A DNA stretch of 64,000 nt from positions 372,001 through 436,000 of the forward strand of contig CAVWAJ010000007.1 in assembly GCA_963752965.1 (NCBI GenBank), written 5' to 3'. Source of the stretch: QHXW01 sp963752965. Lineage in GTDB: Bacteria > Acidobacteriota > Terriglobia > Bryobacterales > Bryobacteraceae. This document shows, piece after piece, positions 17,939-26,787 of the stretch; position 1 is the stretch's first letter; every line of letters starts with the position of its first letter. Both the position numbers and the translations under genes were made by a program. The notes beneath the pieces are model-generated. The model worked only from the letters and a program-made list of their open reading frames with translations. It made no database searches and was not told the origin of the DNA.

Positions 17939-20900
17939 ATGATCCACCGCATCGTTCAATTCGCTTTGAACCAACGCTTCCTCGTGCTGATGTTAACCGC
18001 ACTGATTGTCGTGGTCGGCGCGGTTTCTCTCAGCCGCATGCCGGTGGACGCCTACCCCGACCTCTCGCCGCCGATGGTGGAGGTCATCACCCAGTGGGAC
18101 GGACACGCGTCGGAGGAAATTGAACGCTTAGTCACGCTGCCGATCGAAGTGGAGATGAACGGAGTGCCGCAACTGACTTTCATGCGGTCCATTTCCCTTT
18201 ACGGCCTCTCGGACGTCATCCTGACCTTCCAAGACGATACGGACAACTATTTTGCCCGCCAAGTTGTTTTCGAGCGGCTGTCCCAGGCCACCGTCCCCAC
18301 CGGCGTCACCCCCACGCTCTCGCCTCTTTTCAGTCCCAGCGGACTTGTCTACCGCTACGTGATCGAAAGCCCCGACCGCTCGCCGCAAGACCTGAAGACC
18401 ATCGAAGACTGGGTGCTCGAACGCGGGTACAAATCTGTGCCCGGCGTAGCGGACGATTCTGGCTTTGGCGGCACAGTGATGCAATATCAAGTACTGCTCG
18501 ATCCCGCGCGCCTGTATGGGTTTCACCTCACGGTACCGGACGTAATTCAATCGCTCTCGGAGAACAACGGCAACGCGGGCGGCGGGTTCTACTCCAAAGG
18601 TGGCCAGTTTTACTATGTTCGTGGGATCGGTCTGTTGCGCGACCGCAAGGACATCGAGCACGTCGTATTGGCCAGCCAAAATGGCGCGCCGGTGCGTGTG
18701 AAAGATGTGGGCGAGGTGGTGATCGGTCACGCCCCGCGACTGGGCCAGTTCGGCTTCCAGGACCGCAAGAGGGACAACCCCGACGCCGTCGAGGGTGTCA
18801 TCCTGATGCGCCGCGGCGAGCAAACACAGAACGTCCTGAAAGGTGTCGAGTCGAAAACCGAGGAGCTGAACCGTCAGTTGCCGCCCGACGTCCAGATTCG
18901 TCCCTACTATGATCGCAGTGATCTGGTGAAGCTGACCGTGGATACGGTAAAAGACAACCTGATCCGGGGGATGATTCTGGTTCTGATCGTACTGATCTTC
19001 TTCCTGGCCAGCGCCCGCGCCGCCATCATCACGGCGCTCACCATTCCGCTGGCTTTGCTGTTCGCTTTCATCATCCTGCATGCGCGTAATATTCCCGCCA
19101 ACCTGCTCTCGATCGGCGCCATCGACTTCGGCATCATCATTGACGGCACCGTGGTGATGGTGGAAAACATTTATCGCGAGTTAGACGCCCGGCGCGGGCA
19201 AGCCTACAACCTGGCTGAGGTCATCGTGGCCGCTGCCAAGGACGTGGACCGGCCCATCTTCTATTCTGTCGCCGTCATCATTGCGGGTTATCTGCCGATC
19301 TATGTGCTGCAAGGTCCCTCTGGTCTGCTCTTCCATCCCATGGCCGATACCATGTCTTTCGCCTTGATTGGCGCGCTCATACTCACCTTGACGCTGGTCC
19401 CCGTGTTGGCTTCCTACGCCTTCAAGAAGGGAGTCCGCGAGAAGAGAAACCGCGTTTACGAGTGGGTGAAGCGCGAGTACGGTGCGGAACTGGATTGGTG
19501 CCTGAACCATCCCTGGGTAACCATGGTCGTGGCAACTGCAATTTTTGGCGCCACGCTCCTGCTGGTACCGTTCATCGGCGGCGAATTCATGCCGCATCTC
19601 GACGAAGGCGCGCTTTGGGTGCGCGCCACCATGCCTTACACCATTTCTTTTGAGGAAGCCAGCAGCATCAGTCCGCAGATTCGCCAAGTCCTGATGTCGT
19701 ACCCGCAGGTCACGGTGGTGGGTTCCGAGCTTGGACGGCCCGACGACGGCACCGACCCCACCGGCTTTTTTAATGTCGAGTTTTATGTCGGCTTGAAGCC
19801 TTACAAAGACCCCACCTGGAACGGCGCGATTCACACCAAGGAAGAGTTGACCAATGCGATTCGCCACAAGCTGGATGCTTATCCCGGCATCATCTTCAAT
19901 TTCACACAGCCGGCTGAGGACGCTGTGGATGAGGCGCTGACAGGACTAAAGAGTGCGCTGGCTGTCAAGGTCTATGGCCCCGACCTGAACGTTCTTCAGG
20001 GTGCCGCACTCAAAATCAAGGAGGCGTTGCAGCGCGTCCCGGGGTTTGCGGAGCTGACGGTCGTCCGCGAATTGGGTCAGCCCAGCCTCCTGGTGGATGT
20101 GGATCGCGAAAAGATTGCTCGTTACGGAATCAACGTAGCCGATGTGGAGGCCGTAGTCCAGGCCGGCGTTGGCGGCCAGGCAGCCACGCAGGTAATCCAG
20201 GGTGAAAAGCTGTTTGACTTGGTCGTTCGCATGAAGCCGGAATTCCGTGAAAGTGGGGAACAGATTTCCAATCTGCTGGTCGGCACTCCCAACGGGCAAC
20301 AAATCCCACTCAGCCAGCTTGCCACCGTCAGCCAGGGTACCGGCGCCTCGTTCATCTATCGGGAGAACAACTCGCGTTATATCGGCATTCAGTACAGTAT
20401 TGTTGGGCGCGATCTGGCACGCGCGGTCGAGGATGGTCAAAAGGCGGTCCGCAAGGCTCTTATTCTGCCCCAAGGATATCGCCTGGAGTGGGGTGGCGAA
20501 TATAGCGAGTTCCTCGCCGCTGAGAGTCAGATGAATGTGATTGGGCCGGTCACGATCATGCTGATCCTTCTGATTCTCTTCGCGCTCTACGGCAACTTTA
20601 AGTTTCCACTCATCGTCCTGCTGAGCGTCGTATTGACAGAGCCTGTGGGAGCGCTCATCGCCCTCAAGCTGACTGGTACGGCGTTCAGCGTATCTTCCGT
20701 CCTCGGCCTGCTCGTTCTGATGGGCGTGTCGGTGGAGACGGCCGTGATCGACGTCTCCTACATCAACAAGCTGCGCTTGGCAGGGCACAATATCCGGCTT
20801 GCCACGTATGAGGCATCCGTGGTCCGCTTGCGCCCCATCATGATGACTGCTCTTGTGGCGTGTCTGGGACTGCTGCCCGCCGCCCTTTCCCATGGCATCG

Positions 20901-21031
20901 GCTCAGACACGCAGCGGCCCTTTGCCATCGTGATCGTCGCCGGCCTCATTTCACGGCTATTCCTGGGGCGGGTTGTCAGCCCGGTTCTTTACAAAATGGT
21001 CGCGAAGGAAGGTGACATTCTACAGGTTTAG
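17939..21031 (+). CDS. czcA: CzcA-type heavy-metal RND efflux pump
   Basis: 1030 aa inner-membrane proton antiporter with the full RND fold. The TM4 motif DFGIIIDGTVVMVEN (396-410) is of the CzcA group, which exports divalent metals such as Zn, Co, Cd or Ni, and differs from the GAMVDAAIVVVE of the pump at 584-3841. The periplasmic LDEGALWVRATMPYTISFEEA segment lacks the Met that CusA uses. No sequence feature fixes the exact metal. Last gene of the operon; the ATG lies 23 nt after the adaptor stop. An integrase remnant begins about 20 nt beyond its stop. Confidence 0.92.
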   Translation: MIHRIVQFALNQRFLVLMLTALIVVVGAVSLSRMPVDAYPDLSPPMVEVITQWDGHASEEIERLVTLPIEVEMNGVPQLTFMRSISLYGLSDVILTFQDDTDNYFARQVVFERLSQATVPTGVTPTLSPLFSPSGLVYRYVIESPDRSPQDLKTIEDWVLERGYKSVPGVADDSGFGGTVMQYQVLLDPARLYGFHLTVPDVIQSLSENNGNAGGGFYSKGGQFYYVRGIGLLRDRKDIEHVVLASQNGAPVRVKDVGEVVIGHAPRLGQFGFQDRKRDNPDAVEGVILMRRGEQTQNVLKGVESKTEELNRQLPPDVQIRPYYDRSDLVKLTVDTVKDNLIRGMILVLIVLIFFLASARAAIITALTIPLALLFAFIILHARNIPANLLSIGAIDFGIIIDGTVVMVENIYRELDARRGQAYNLAEVIVAAAKDVDRPIFYSVAVIIAGYLPIYVLQGPSGLLFHPMADTMSFALIGALILTLTLVPVLASYAFKKGVREKRNRVYEWVKREYGAELDWCLNHPWVTMVVATAIFGATLLLVPFIGGEFMPHLDEGALWVRATMPYTISFEEASSISPQIRQVLMSYPQVTVVGSELGRPDDGTDPTGFFNVEFYVGLKPYKDPTWNGAIHTKEELTNAIRHKLDAYPGIIFNFTQPAEDAVDEALTGLKSALAVKVYGPDLNVLQGAALKIKEALQRVPGFAELTVVRELGQPSLLVDVDREKIARYGINVADVEAVVQAGVGGQAATQVIQGEKLFDLVVRMKPEFRESGEQISNLLVGTPNGQQIPLSQLATVSQGTGASFIYRENNSRYIGIQYSIVGRDLARAVEDGQKAVRKALILPQGYRLEWGGEYSEFLAAESQMNVIGPVTIMLILLILFALYGNFKFPLIVLLSVVLTEPVGALIALKLTGTAFSVSSVLGLLVLMGVSVETAVIDVSYINKLRLAGHNIRLATYEASVVRLRPIMMTALVACLGLLPAALSHGIGSDTQRPFAIVIVAGLISRLFLGRVVSPVLYKMVAKEGDILQV

Positions 21032-21051
21032 GCATGCCTGGAGCTTCCGGA

Positions 21052-21165
21052 CGCAGCGCCCGCCTAGGGCATTCTTCGGTCCGCGTGACGGCGGAAATCT
21101 ACTCGCACATGATCCACGGCCAAGATGATGAGGCTCCGCAGCGGTGGGACGAGTTCCCGCTCTAG
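21052..21165 (+). pseudogene. C-terminal remnant of a tyrosine recombinase (phage/island integrase)
   Basis: An open frame ending at the TAG 21163-21165 encodes RSARLGHSSVRVTAEIYSHM and continues IHGQDDEAPQRWDEFPL. This is the end of the tyrosine-recombinase catalytic domain: the LGHSS motif (with the box II His) and the nucleophile Tyr in EIYSHM. Everything upstream of that is missing; the preceding DNA is the end of the RND pump gene. It points toward, and lies 90 bp from, the 3' end of a tRNA-Glu gene, the classic position for an integrase of an integrated element. Confidence 0.85.
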
Positions 21166-21254
21166 AATTTACCGGCCAAGCAAGTTGGGGTGTTCAGTGA
21201 ATCTCGCCGGGGCGTTGCGCGTGCCAGCGCATTCCCCGTAACTCTATGAAAACA

Positions 21255-21329
21255 TGGTAGCGCTAACGGGAATCGAACCCGTATTTAAGCCTTGAGAGGG
21301 CTCCGTCCTAACCGTTAGACGATAGCGCC
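21255..21329 (-). tRNA. tRNA-Glu (anticodon CTC)
   Basis: Read on the minus strand it folds as a cloverleaf: acceptor GGCGCTA/TAGCGCT (first pair G-U), D-arm TCGTCTAACGGTTAGGAC, anticodon arm GAGCC-CTCTCAA-GGCTT with anticodon CTC, T-arm ACGGG-TTCGATT-CCCGT. The discriminator is A and CCA is encoded (complement at 21255-21257). It decodes GAG. Its 3' end faces the integrase remnant and metal-efflux operon. Confidence 0.95.
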
Positions 21330-21433
21330 GGATGGCTGAAGTCATTGTAGCAACGATGCGTCAGCGGGCGAAACTACACCGGTGGTCGTTTCCCCTCAGA
21401 CCCACGGTGCCCCCTGCGCGATAATACTCTCGG

Positions 21434-23116
21434 ATGCGCCGGATTGTTCTGCTCGGTCTCGTTCCGTGGCTCGCCTTTGCCGAGGGCCATTGGGTGCAAA
21501 TCCGGACGGGGCCTTTCGAACTGTACACCGATGCCGGCGACAAGCCGGGGCGGCAAACGCTGGGTTGGTTTGACCAGTCGCGGTACGTGCTGGGCTACAT
21601 GCTTGGCAACCAGGATCTGCAGACTTCGCGGCCGGTCCGCATTCTGCTTTTCAAGAATGCTAAAGAGCGCGCCGAATATCCAGTCACTGCACCGGTCATC
21701 GACGGCCGCGACCGCTGGGATATTCTCCTTACGGCCGAGGCGCCCATCCCGCACGAGGTTCTTCGTGAGTGCACACGACTATTTCTCGAGAACAACACGG
21801 GCCGAATGCCGCCTGCGATCGAACGTGGCATCGCCGATCTCCTCTCTACCATTCAGGTAAACGGCACGCGCGTAACGCTCGGGAGTCCACTCCCGCCAGG
21901 CGAACGCAACCGCGATTGGGCTCGCATGCAGCTCTTTGCCACGAATGCGGATTATTACGCCAAGCTGCGCATCCTGCTTTACAACCTGCAAAAGGGCGCG
22001 GATGAAGATCCCGCCTATTTGAACGCATTCGGCAAATCGCGCGCCGAGATGGAGAAGGAAGTCGACCAGCACATGGCCGCCGCAAACTACCAAACCGCCG
22101 CGGTGGACGGCAAAGCGCTGAGCGTGGAACGCGATTACAAGGAGCAACCGCTGCTGTCGAAGGAAGTGCGGCTGGCGCAGGCGGACTTGTTGCTTGGCGC
22201 CTCGTCGCGCGCGGAATATCAGGCGCTGATCGAGGAGCACGAATACGTCGCGGCGTCGTACGAAGGCCTTGGAGAGATGGCGCTGCGTGATAACCAGCCG
22301 GAAGAAGCGCGCCGGTGCTTTTCGGAGGCGATCAATGAGGGGACGCCGTCGGCACTGTCGTACATCGCCTACGCCAGGCTGGAGCCCGATAACGCCAAGG
22401 CGCTCGCTGCACTGGACAAGGCACTCAAGCTGAACCCCAAGCTCGCGGAAACGTACACCCTAATCGGACGGCGCCAGACTGATGGCCTCAAGCGCATCCA
22501 GTACCTCGAAAAAGCCGCGCAGCTCGCGCCTCGCGAAGCGGGCCGATGGGAAGAGCTGGCCAAGGCGTGTCTGGATGAAAAGGTCTTCGACAAAGCTGCG
22601 CAGGCCTGGCATAACGCGGAGCACGCCGCTACTACAGCGGAAGAACGCGAGCGTTACTCCGCCGCGCGGGTGGCGATTGATCAGCAGCGTCTTGACTGGC
22701 AAGATGCCGAGCGCAAACGGCTGGCCGCCGAGCATGAGCGCGAGATCCGCAGACTGAAAGAGCAGGCCATCGCAGATCTGCGCGCCACCGAAGCCAAGGC
22801 GAATGCGGGGCAAGGCCCGGCTCCGGAAAAAGTGGAGAAGTGGTGGGACGGTCCGAAACCGGATGGCCGTGCGACCGGCAGCTTGACGCGCGTCGATTGT
22901 CTCGGCCGGCAACTACGCTTGGTCATTGAAGGCGGTGATCACAAACTCACGCGCCTGCTGATTCGCGATCCTTCCCATCTCGCCATTCTCGGCGGTGGCG
23001 AACAGAAACTGGGCTGCGGCGTGCAAAAGGCCCGGCCCGTAGTGGTGGAATATTTCGCCAAACGCGACGCCAAACTCGCTACCGTGGGTGAAGTGGCCAC
23101 GCTCCAGTTCCAATAA
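21434..23116 (+). CDS. Secreted TPR-containing protein
   Basis: 560 aa. A signal peptide (RRIVLLGLVPWLAFAEG) is followed by a region of the kind seen in acidobacterial proteins that monitor a displaced object (WVQIRTGPFELYTDAGD), resembling the DUF1570/peptidase-MA-like N-terminus but without an HExxH motif that I can see. About residues 210-430 carry TPR-like helices (YEGLGEMALRDNQPEEARRCF, KALAALDKALKLNPKLAETY). A charged coiled coil (about 430-460) and a C-terminal beta domain follow. The stop overlaps the next start (TAATG). Function unknown; TPRs suggest a protein-interaction role in the periplasm. Confidence 0.8.
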   Translation: MRRIVLLGLVPWLAFAEGHWVQIRTGPFELYTDAGDKPGRQTLGWFDQSRYVLGYMLGNQDLQTSRPVRILLFKNAKERAEYPVTAPVIDGRDRWDILLTAEAPIPHEVLRECTRLFLENNTGRMPPAIERGIADLLSTIQVNGTRVTLGSPLPPGERNRDWARMQLFATNADYYAKLRILLYNLQKGADEDPAYLNAFGKSRAEMEKEVDQHMAAANYQTAAVDGKALSVERDYKEQPLLSKEVRLAQADLLLGASSRAEYQALIEEHEYVAASYEGLGEMALRDNQPEEARRCFSEAINEGTPSALSYIAYARLEPDNAKALAALDKALKLNPKLAETYTLIGRRQTDGLKRIQYLEKAAQLAPREAGRWEELAKACLDEKVFDKAAQAWHNAEHAATTAEERERYSAARVAIDQQRLDWQDAERKRLAAEHEREIRRLKEQAIADLRATEAKANAGQGPAPEKVEKWWDGPKPDGRATGSLTRVDCLGRQLRLVIEGGDHKLTRLLIRDPSHLAILGGGEQKLGCGVQKARPVVVEYFAKRDAKLATVGEVATLQFQ

Positions 23117-24309
23117 TGCCGGCCGCGCCATCCAAACGTTGGCTGGTCATCGGCATCTTCTTTCTCTCCTCGAGCATCAATTACCTGGACCGGCAATCGC
23201 TCGCCACGCTTGCGCCACTGTTACGCGCGGATTTTCATTTGAACAATACCGAGTACGGTTGGATCCTGGCCGCGTTTTCCATAACCTACGCGGCGGCGGC
23301 GCCGGTTGCCGGGTTATTGATTGACCGCATCGGCCTGAACCGTGGTATCACGCTCGCCATCGGAATGTGGTCGCTGGCCGGCATTGCAACGGGATTCACG
23401 CGGGGAATCCAGGGCCTGATCGCGTGCCGCGCCTGGCTGGGGATTGCGGAAGCGGGTGGAATTCCAGCGGCAGGCAAGGCCATGCACGAATACCTCGCGC
23501 CTGCCGAGCGAGCGCTGGGCAACGGATTCAACCAGGCAGCAGTCTTTCTGGGCGCAATTTTAGCGCCGCCCGTGGCAACGTGGCTGGCGGTTCGGTATCA
23601 CTGGCGCACGGCATTTATGGTGACTGGCGTCGCGGGGCTTCTGTGGATTCCCATCTGGAACTTCGTCGCGCGCGCAACTCCGCCCGTGCAACCGTCCAAG
23701 GTCGAACCCCTATCCAACAGCCTTGGGATTCTGCGCGACCCTCGCATTTGGGGATTCATGGCGGCCAATGCGCTCAGCATGGTGACGTACTCGCTCTGGA
23801 GCAATTGGACTACCCTCTATCTGGTGGAAGTCAACAAGCTGACGTTCGTCGAAGCCGCTTACTTCGCCTGGCTCCCGCCGTTGGCTGCGATGCTGGGCGG
23901 CTTCGGGGGCGGCTGGCTCTCCTTTCGTTGGGCTCGCGCGGACCGCGATCCCCTAGCGGCGCGAGCGCGTGTGTGTTTTTGGTGTGCGGTCGCAGGTCTG
24001 GTGGCGGTCGCCGTTCCCTTCGCTCCCAGCGCGGCATGGGCTGCGGCCGGGATCTCCTGTAGCATTCTGGCGGTCTCTGCCTTCAGCGTGAATCTTTACA
24101 CTATGCCGCTCGACGTGTACGAAGGCGCCCGGGCTGCGTTTGCCGTCTCGCTGCTGGTTTCCGCGTACGGCGCCATGCAGGCGGTGGCCTCTCCAGCGCT
24201 CGGGGCCATCATCGATAGCTGCGGCTACCTGCCGGTATGTGCGCTTGCTTCGGTCACTTCCATGGCGGCTTATGGCATCCTGCGCGCCACAGCATCGCGT
24301 TCCACCTAA
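23116..24309 (+). CDS. MFS transporter, sugar-acid/anion:cation symporter type
   Basis: 397 aa with about 12 membrane helices. The N-terminal SSINYLDRQSLATLAPLLRADF, DRIGLNRGITLAIGMWS (loop 2-3) and ACRAWLGIAEAGGIPAAGKA (TM4/5) are typical of the ACS family that includes ExuT-like hexuronate and related organic-anion carriers. Substrate is inferred only to family level. The ATG overlaps the stop of the upstream TPR gene by one base, so the two are probably cotranscribed. Confidence 0.88.
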   Translation: MPAAPSKRWLVIGIFFLSSSINYLDRQSLATLAPLLRADFHLNNTEYGWILAAFSITYAAAAPVAGLLIDRIGLNRGITLAIGMWSLAGIATGFTRGIQGLIACRAWLGIAEAGGIPAAGKAMHEYLAPAERALGNGFNQAAVFLGAILAPPVATWLAVRYHWRTAFMVTGVAGLLWIPIWNFVARATPPVQPSKVEPLSNSLGILRDPRIWGFMAANALSMVTYSLWSNWTTLYLVEVNKLTFVEAAYFAWLPPLAAMLGGFGGGWLSFRWARADRDPLAARARVCFWCAVAGLVAVAVPFAPSAAWAAAGISCSILAVSAFSVNLYTMPLDVYEGARAAFAVSLLVSAYGAMQAVASPALGAIIDSCGYLPVCALASVTSMAAYGILRATASRST

Positions 24310-24414
24310 GGCCAGACTTTTCGCCACAGTACGATTTCACTCCACCCGCGATCATTTTGTGACTCCGAAAGGTACCCAGAGTCATCTATACTGGCTGAAC
24401 TCCAGGAGAAACAG

Positions 24415-25740
24415 ATGCTCGCCGCGCACACTCAAATGGAAGTTCAACACGGTCTCTTAGCACACCTGGCGGACGCTCGCAGCCAAACAGACCGGCTGTT
24501 CGATATCATCAGGCCCGCCGCGCTTTATCAGCGCCCCATCCGGGAGAGGCACCGGATTGTCTTCTACATCGGTCACCTGGAGGCATTTGATTGGAATCTC
24601 CTCCGGCCGCGCATTCCCGGCCTCCACTCTTTCCACCCGCAGTTTGATCAGCTCTTCGCATTTGGCATTGACCCCGTTGATGGGGGCCTTCCGTCCGACC
24701 GGCCGGACGACTGGCCGTCGTTGACAGAAGTGCATGGCTACAACCGCCGTATTCGAGAGGCTCTCGATGTTGCACTTGTAACCAACGCGTTCTGGGATTC
24801 GGAACCGTTCGAGGCGCCCACCCTGCTCAATGTGGCCATCGAGCATCGTCTGATGCACGCCGAAACGTTGGCGTACATGCTCCACCAAATGCCGCTTGAA
24901 GACAAAACTCCGCAGCCGGGCGAGCTGGCGCCAACCACCGGACCCGTGGAAGCCCGAATGATCGGGATTCCCGTCGGAGCCGCGACCCTCGGACTTCCCC
25001 GCGACGACACGGCCGCTTTTGGCTGGGACAACGAGTATGACGCTCACCGTGTGAGTGTTCCCGCGTTTGAAATCGATCAATACAAGGTCACCAACTGCCA
25101 GTACCTGGAGTTCATCAACGCCGGTGGATACGAAAACCAGTCATTGTGGCTAGCCGCCGATTGGCAGTGGAAGGCGGAACACAACATCAATCAACCCGTT
25201 TTCTGGCGGCGCCGCAACGCCGAGTGGTACTACCGCACGATGTTCGATGAGATTCCATTGCCGCTAGAGTCGCCCGTGTATGTGAGCCATGCTGAAGCGA
25301 GCGCGTATGCACGATGGGTCAATAAGGCGTTGCCCACTGAGCCTCAATGGCACCGCGCGGCCTACAGTTCACCGGACGGAATCGACCGTCCTTACCCCTG
25401 GGGCTCTGAAGCGCCCGCCTCGAGCCACGGTTATTTCGATTTCCGGAGATGGGATCCGGCGCCCGTCAACGCCTTCCCGCAAGCTCGCAGCGCATTTGGC
25501 GTAGAGGGCTTGTTGGGAAACGGCTGGGAATGGACGTCCAGTGTTTTCGCGCCTTTCGACGGATTCGACGCTTTCCCATTTTACCCAGGTTACTCCGCCA
25601 ATTTTTTCGACGGCAAGCATTATGTGATCAAGGGCGGCTCAACCCGAACCGCCGCCAGCATGTTGCGCCGTTCGTTCCGTAACTGGTTTCAGCCGCATTA
25701 CCAGTACGTCTATGCGGGATTTCGATGCGTGAGTCAATGA
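24415..25740 (+). CDS. egtB: EgtB-like non-heme iron sulfoxide synthase (ergothioneine biosynthesis)
   Basis: 441 aa. An N-terminal DinB-like domain carries the iron triad His54 (YIGHLEAF), His144 and His148 (IEHRLMHAE), followed by a C-terminal FGE-sulfatase/SUMF1-like domain (GWDNEYDAH, FEIDQYKVTNCQY, GNGWEWTSSVF, AGFRCVSQ). It joins a sulfur donor to hercynine in an O2-dependent step. GGAGAA precedes the ATG. egtD follows 21 nt downstream. No egtC is present, which fits the acidobacterial type of EgtB reported to use cysteine directly (known for Chloracidobacterium); the sulfur donor here is inferred. Confidence 0.9.
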   Translation: MLAAHTQMEVQHGLLAHLADARSQTDRLFDIIRPAALYQRPIRERHRIVFYIGHLEAFDWNLLRPRIPGLHSFHPQFDQLFAFGIDPVDGGLPSDRPDDWPSLTEVHGYNRRIREALDVALVTNAFWDSEPFEAPTLLNVAIEHRLMHAETLAYMLHQMPLEDKTPQPGELAPTTGPVEARMIGIPVGAATLGLPRDDTAAFGWDNEYDAHRVSVPAFEIDQYKVTNCQYLEFINAGGYENQSLWLAADWQWKAEHNINQPVFWRRRNAEWYYRTMFDEIPLPLESPVYVSHAEASAYARWVNKALPTEPQWHRAAYSSPDGIDRPYPWGSEAPASSHGYFDFRRWDPAPVNAFPQARSAFGVEGLLGNGWEWTSSVFAPFDGFDAFPFYPGYSANFFDGKHYVIKGGSTRTAASMLRRSFRNWFQPHYQYVYAGFRCVSQ

Positions 25741-25761
25741 CGACCTTCGAGGAGACACCGA

Positions 25762-26730
25762 ATGTTGACGAACCCCATCATCGCCGATCCGACAGTTGAG
25801 TTCGCGGCCGATGTATCCAAAGGGCTCACCAAGCGTGGACAGAAAGAGCTGCCCTCGAAATACTTCTACGACACGGTCGGCTCCCGGCTGTTCGAAGCGA
25901 TCTGCGAACTTCCTGAGTACGGTTTAACCCGCGCCGACGAACGCCTTCTGCGAACTTTCGCTCGCGACATGGTCGAACTTGTTCCGGGCCCCGTGGCGGT
26001 CGCCGAGCTGGGAAGTGGCAGTGGAAAGAAAACCCGCTGGATTCTGGAAGCGCTGTCGCGCCATCGCCAGACGTTCTATTACCCGATTGAAATCTCAGCC
26101 GCCGCTCTCGCCATGTGCCGCCGGGAACTTTCAGATATGGACGCCATCAGCATTGTCGGCTTTGAGCGCGAATACCTTGACGGTCTTCTTGAGGTCGCCG
26201 CCCGCCGCCAGCGAGGCCATCGCATCCTCGTCCTTTTTCTCGGCAGCACCATTGGCAACTTCGACCGCCCAGCCGATGTCCGTTTCCTACGCGAGGTTCG
26301 CCTGATTTTGCAGCCCGGCGACGCCTTGCTGCTGGGCACCGATCTGGAAAAACCGGTCTCTCGGTTGATCCAGGCTTACGATGATCCCCTCGGCGTCACC
26401 GCGGCATTCAATCTCAATCTTCTGGCACGCATCAATCGCGAACTGGATGCCGATTTCGTCGTCCAGGATTTCAGGCACGAGGCCCGGTTCAATTTCGATA
26501 CCGGGAGCATCGAGATGCACCTCCGCTCCTCGCGAGATCAGGTGGTCACCATCCGTGGCGCAGGCATCTCGGTGCCGATTCTCGAGGATGAAACCATTTG
26601 GACCGAGACCAGCCATAAGTTCTCAGCGCAAGAGGTCACCGGATTGGCGCAAGGCGCCGGTTTTCGTTGTGAAGCACAGTGGATCGATGATGAGTGGCCG
26701 TTCGCCGAAAATCTGCTGATTGCTGATTGA
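25762..26730 (+). CDS. egtD: EgtD-like L-histidine N-alpha-methyltransferase
   Basis: 322 aa SAM-dependent methyltransferase that trimethylates histidine to hercynine, the EgtB substrate. Visible: KYFYDTVGSRLFEAICELPEYG (substrate lid, about 33-54), the SAM loop ELGSGSGKKT (about 82-91), LGSTIGNF, and the histidine-binding TETSHKFS near the C-terminus. The usual EYY pair in the substrate region reads EYG here. GAGGAG lies upstream of the ATG. Operon with egtB. Confidence 0.92.
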   Translation: MLTNPIIADPTVEFAADVSKGLTKRGQKELPSKYFYDTVGSRLFEAICELPEYGLTRADERLLRTFARDMVELVPGPVAVAELGSGSGKKTRWILEALSRHRQTFYYPIEISAAALAMCRRELSDMDAISIVGFEREYLDGLLEVAARRQRGHRILVLFLGSTIGNFDRPADVRFLREVRLILQPGDALLLGTDLEKPVSRLIQAYDDPLGVTAAFNLNLLARINRELDADFVVQDFRHEARFNFDTGSIEMHLRSSRDQVVTIRGAGISVPILEDETIWTETSHKFSAQEVTGLAQGAGFRCEAQWIDDEWPFAENLLIAD

Positions 26731-26787
26731 CCGCGCGGCGTTGTTCCACGAACCTGCCGACGCCTGATGATAAACTGGCTACCGCCC

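Noticed and set aside
18128..19081. 317-codon minus-strand frame opposite the CzcA-like pump
   Set aside because: Shadow of the pump coding strand; repetitive charged composition and no start signals.
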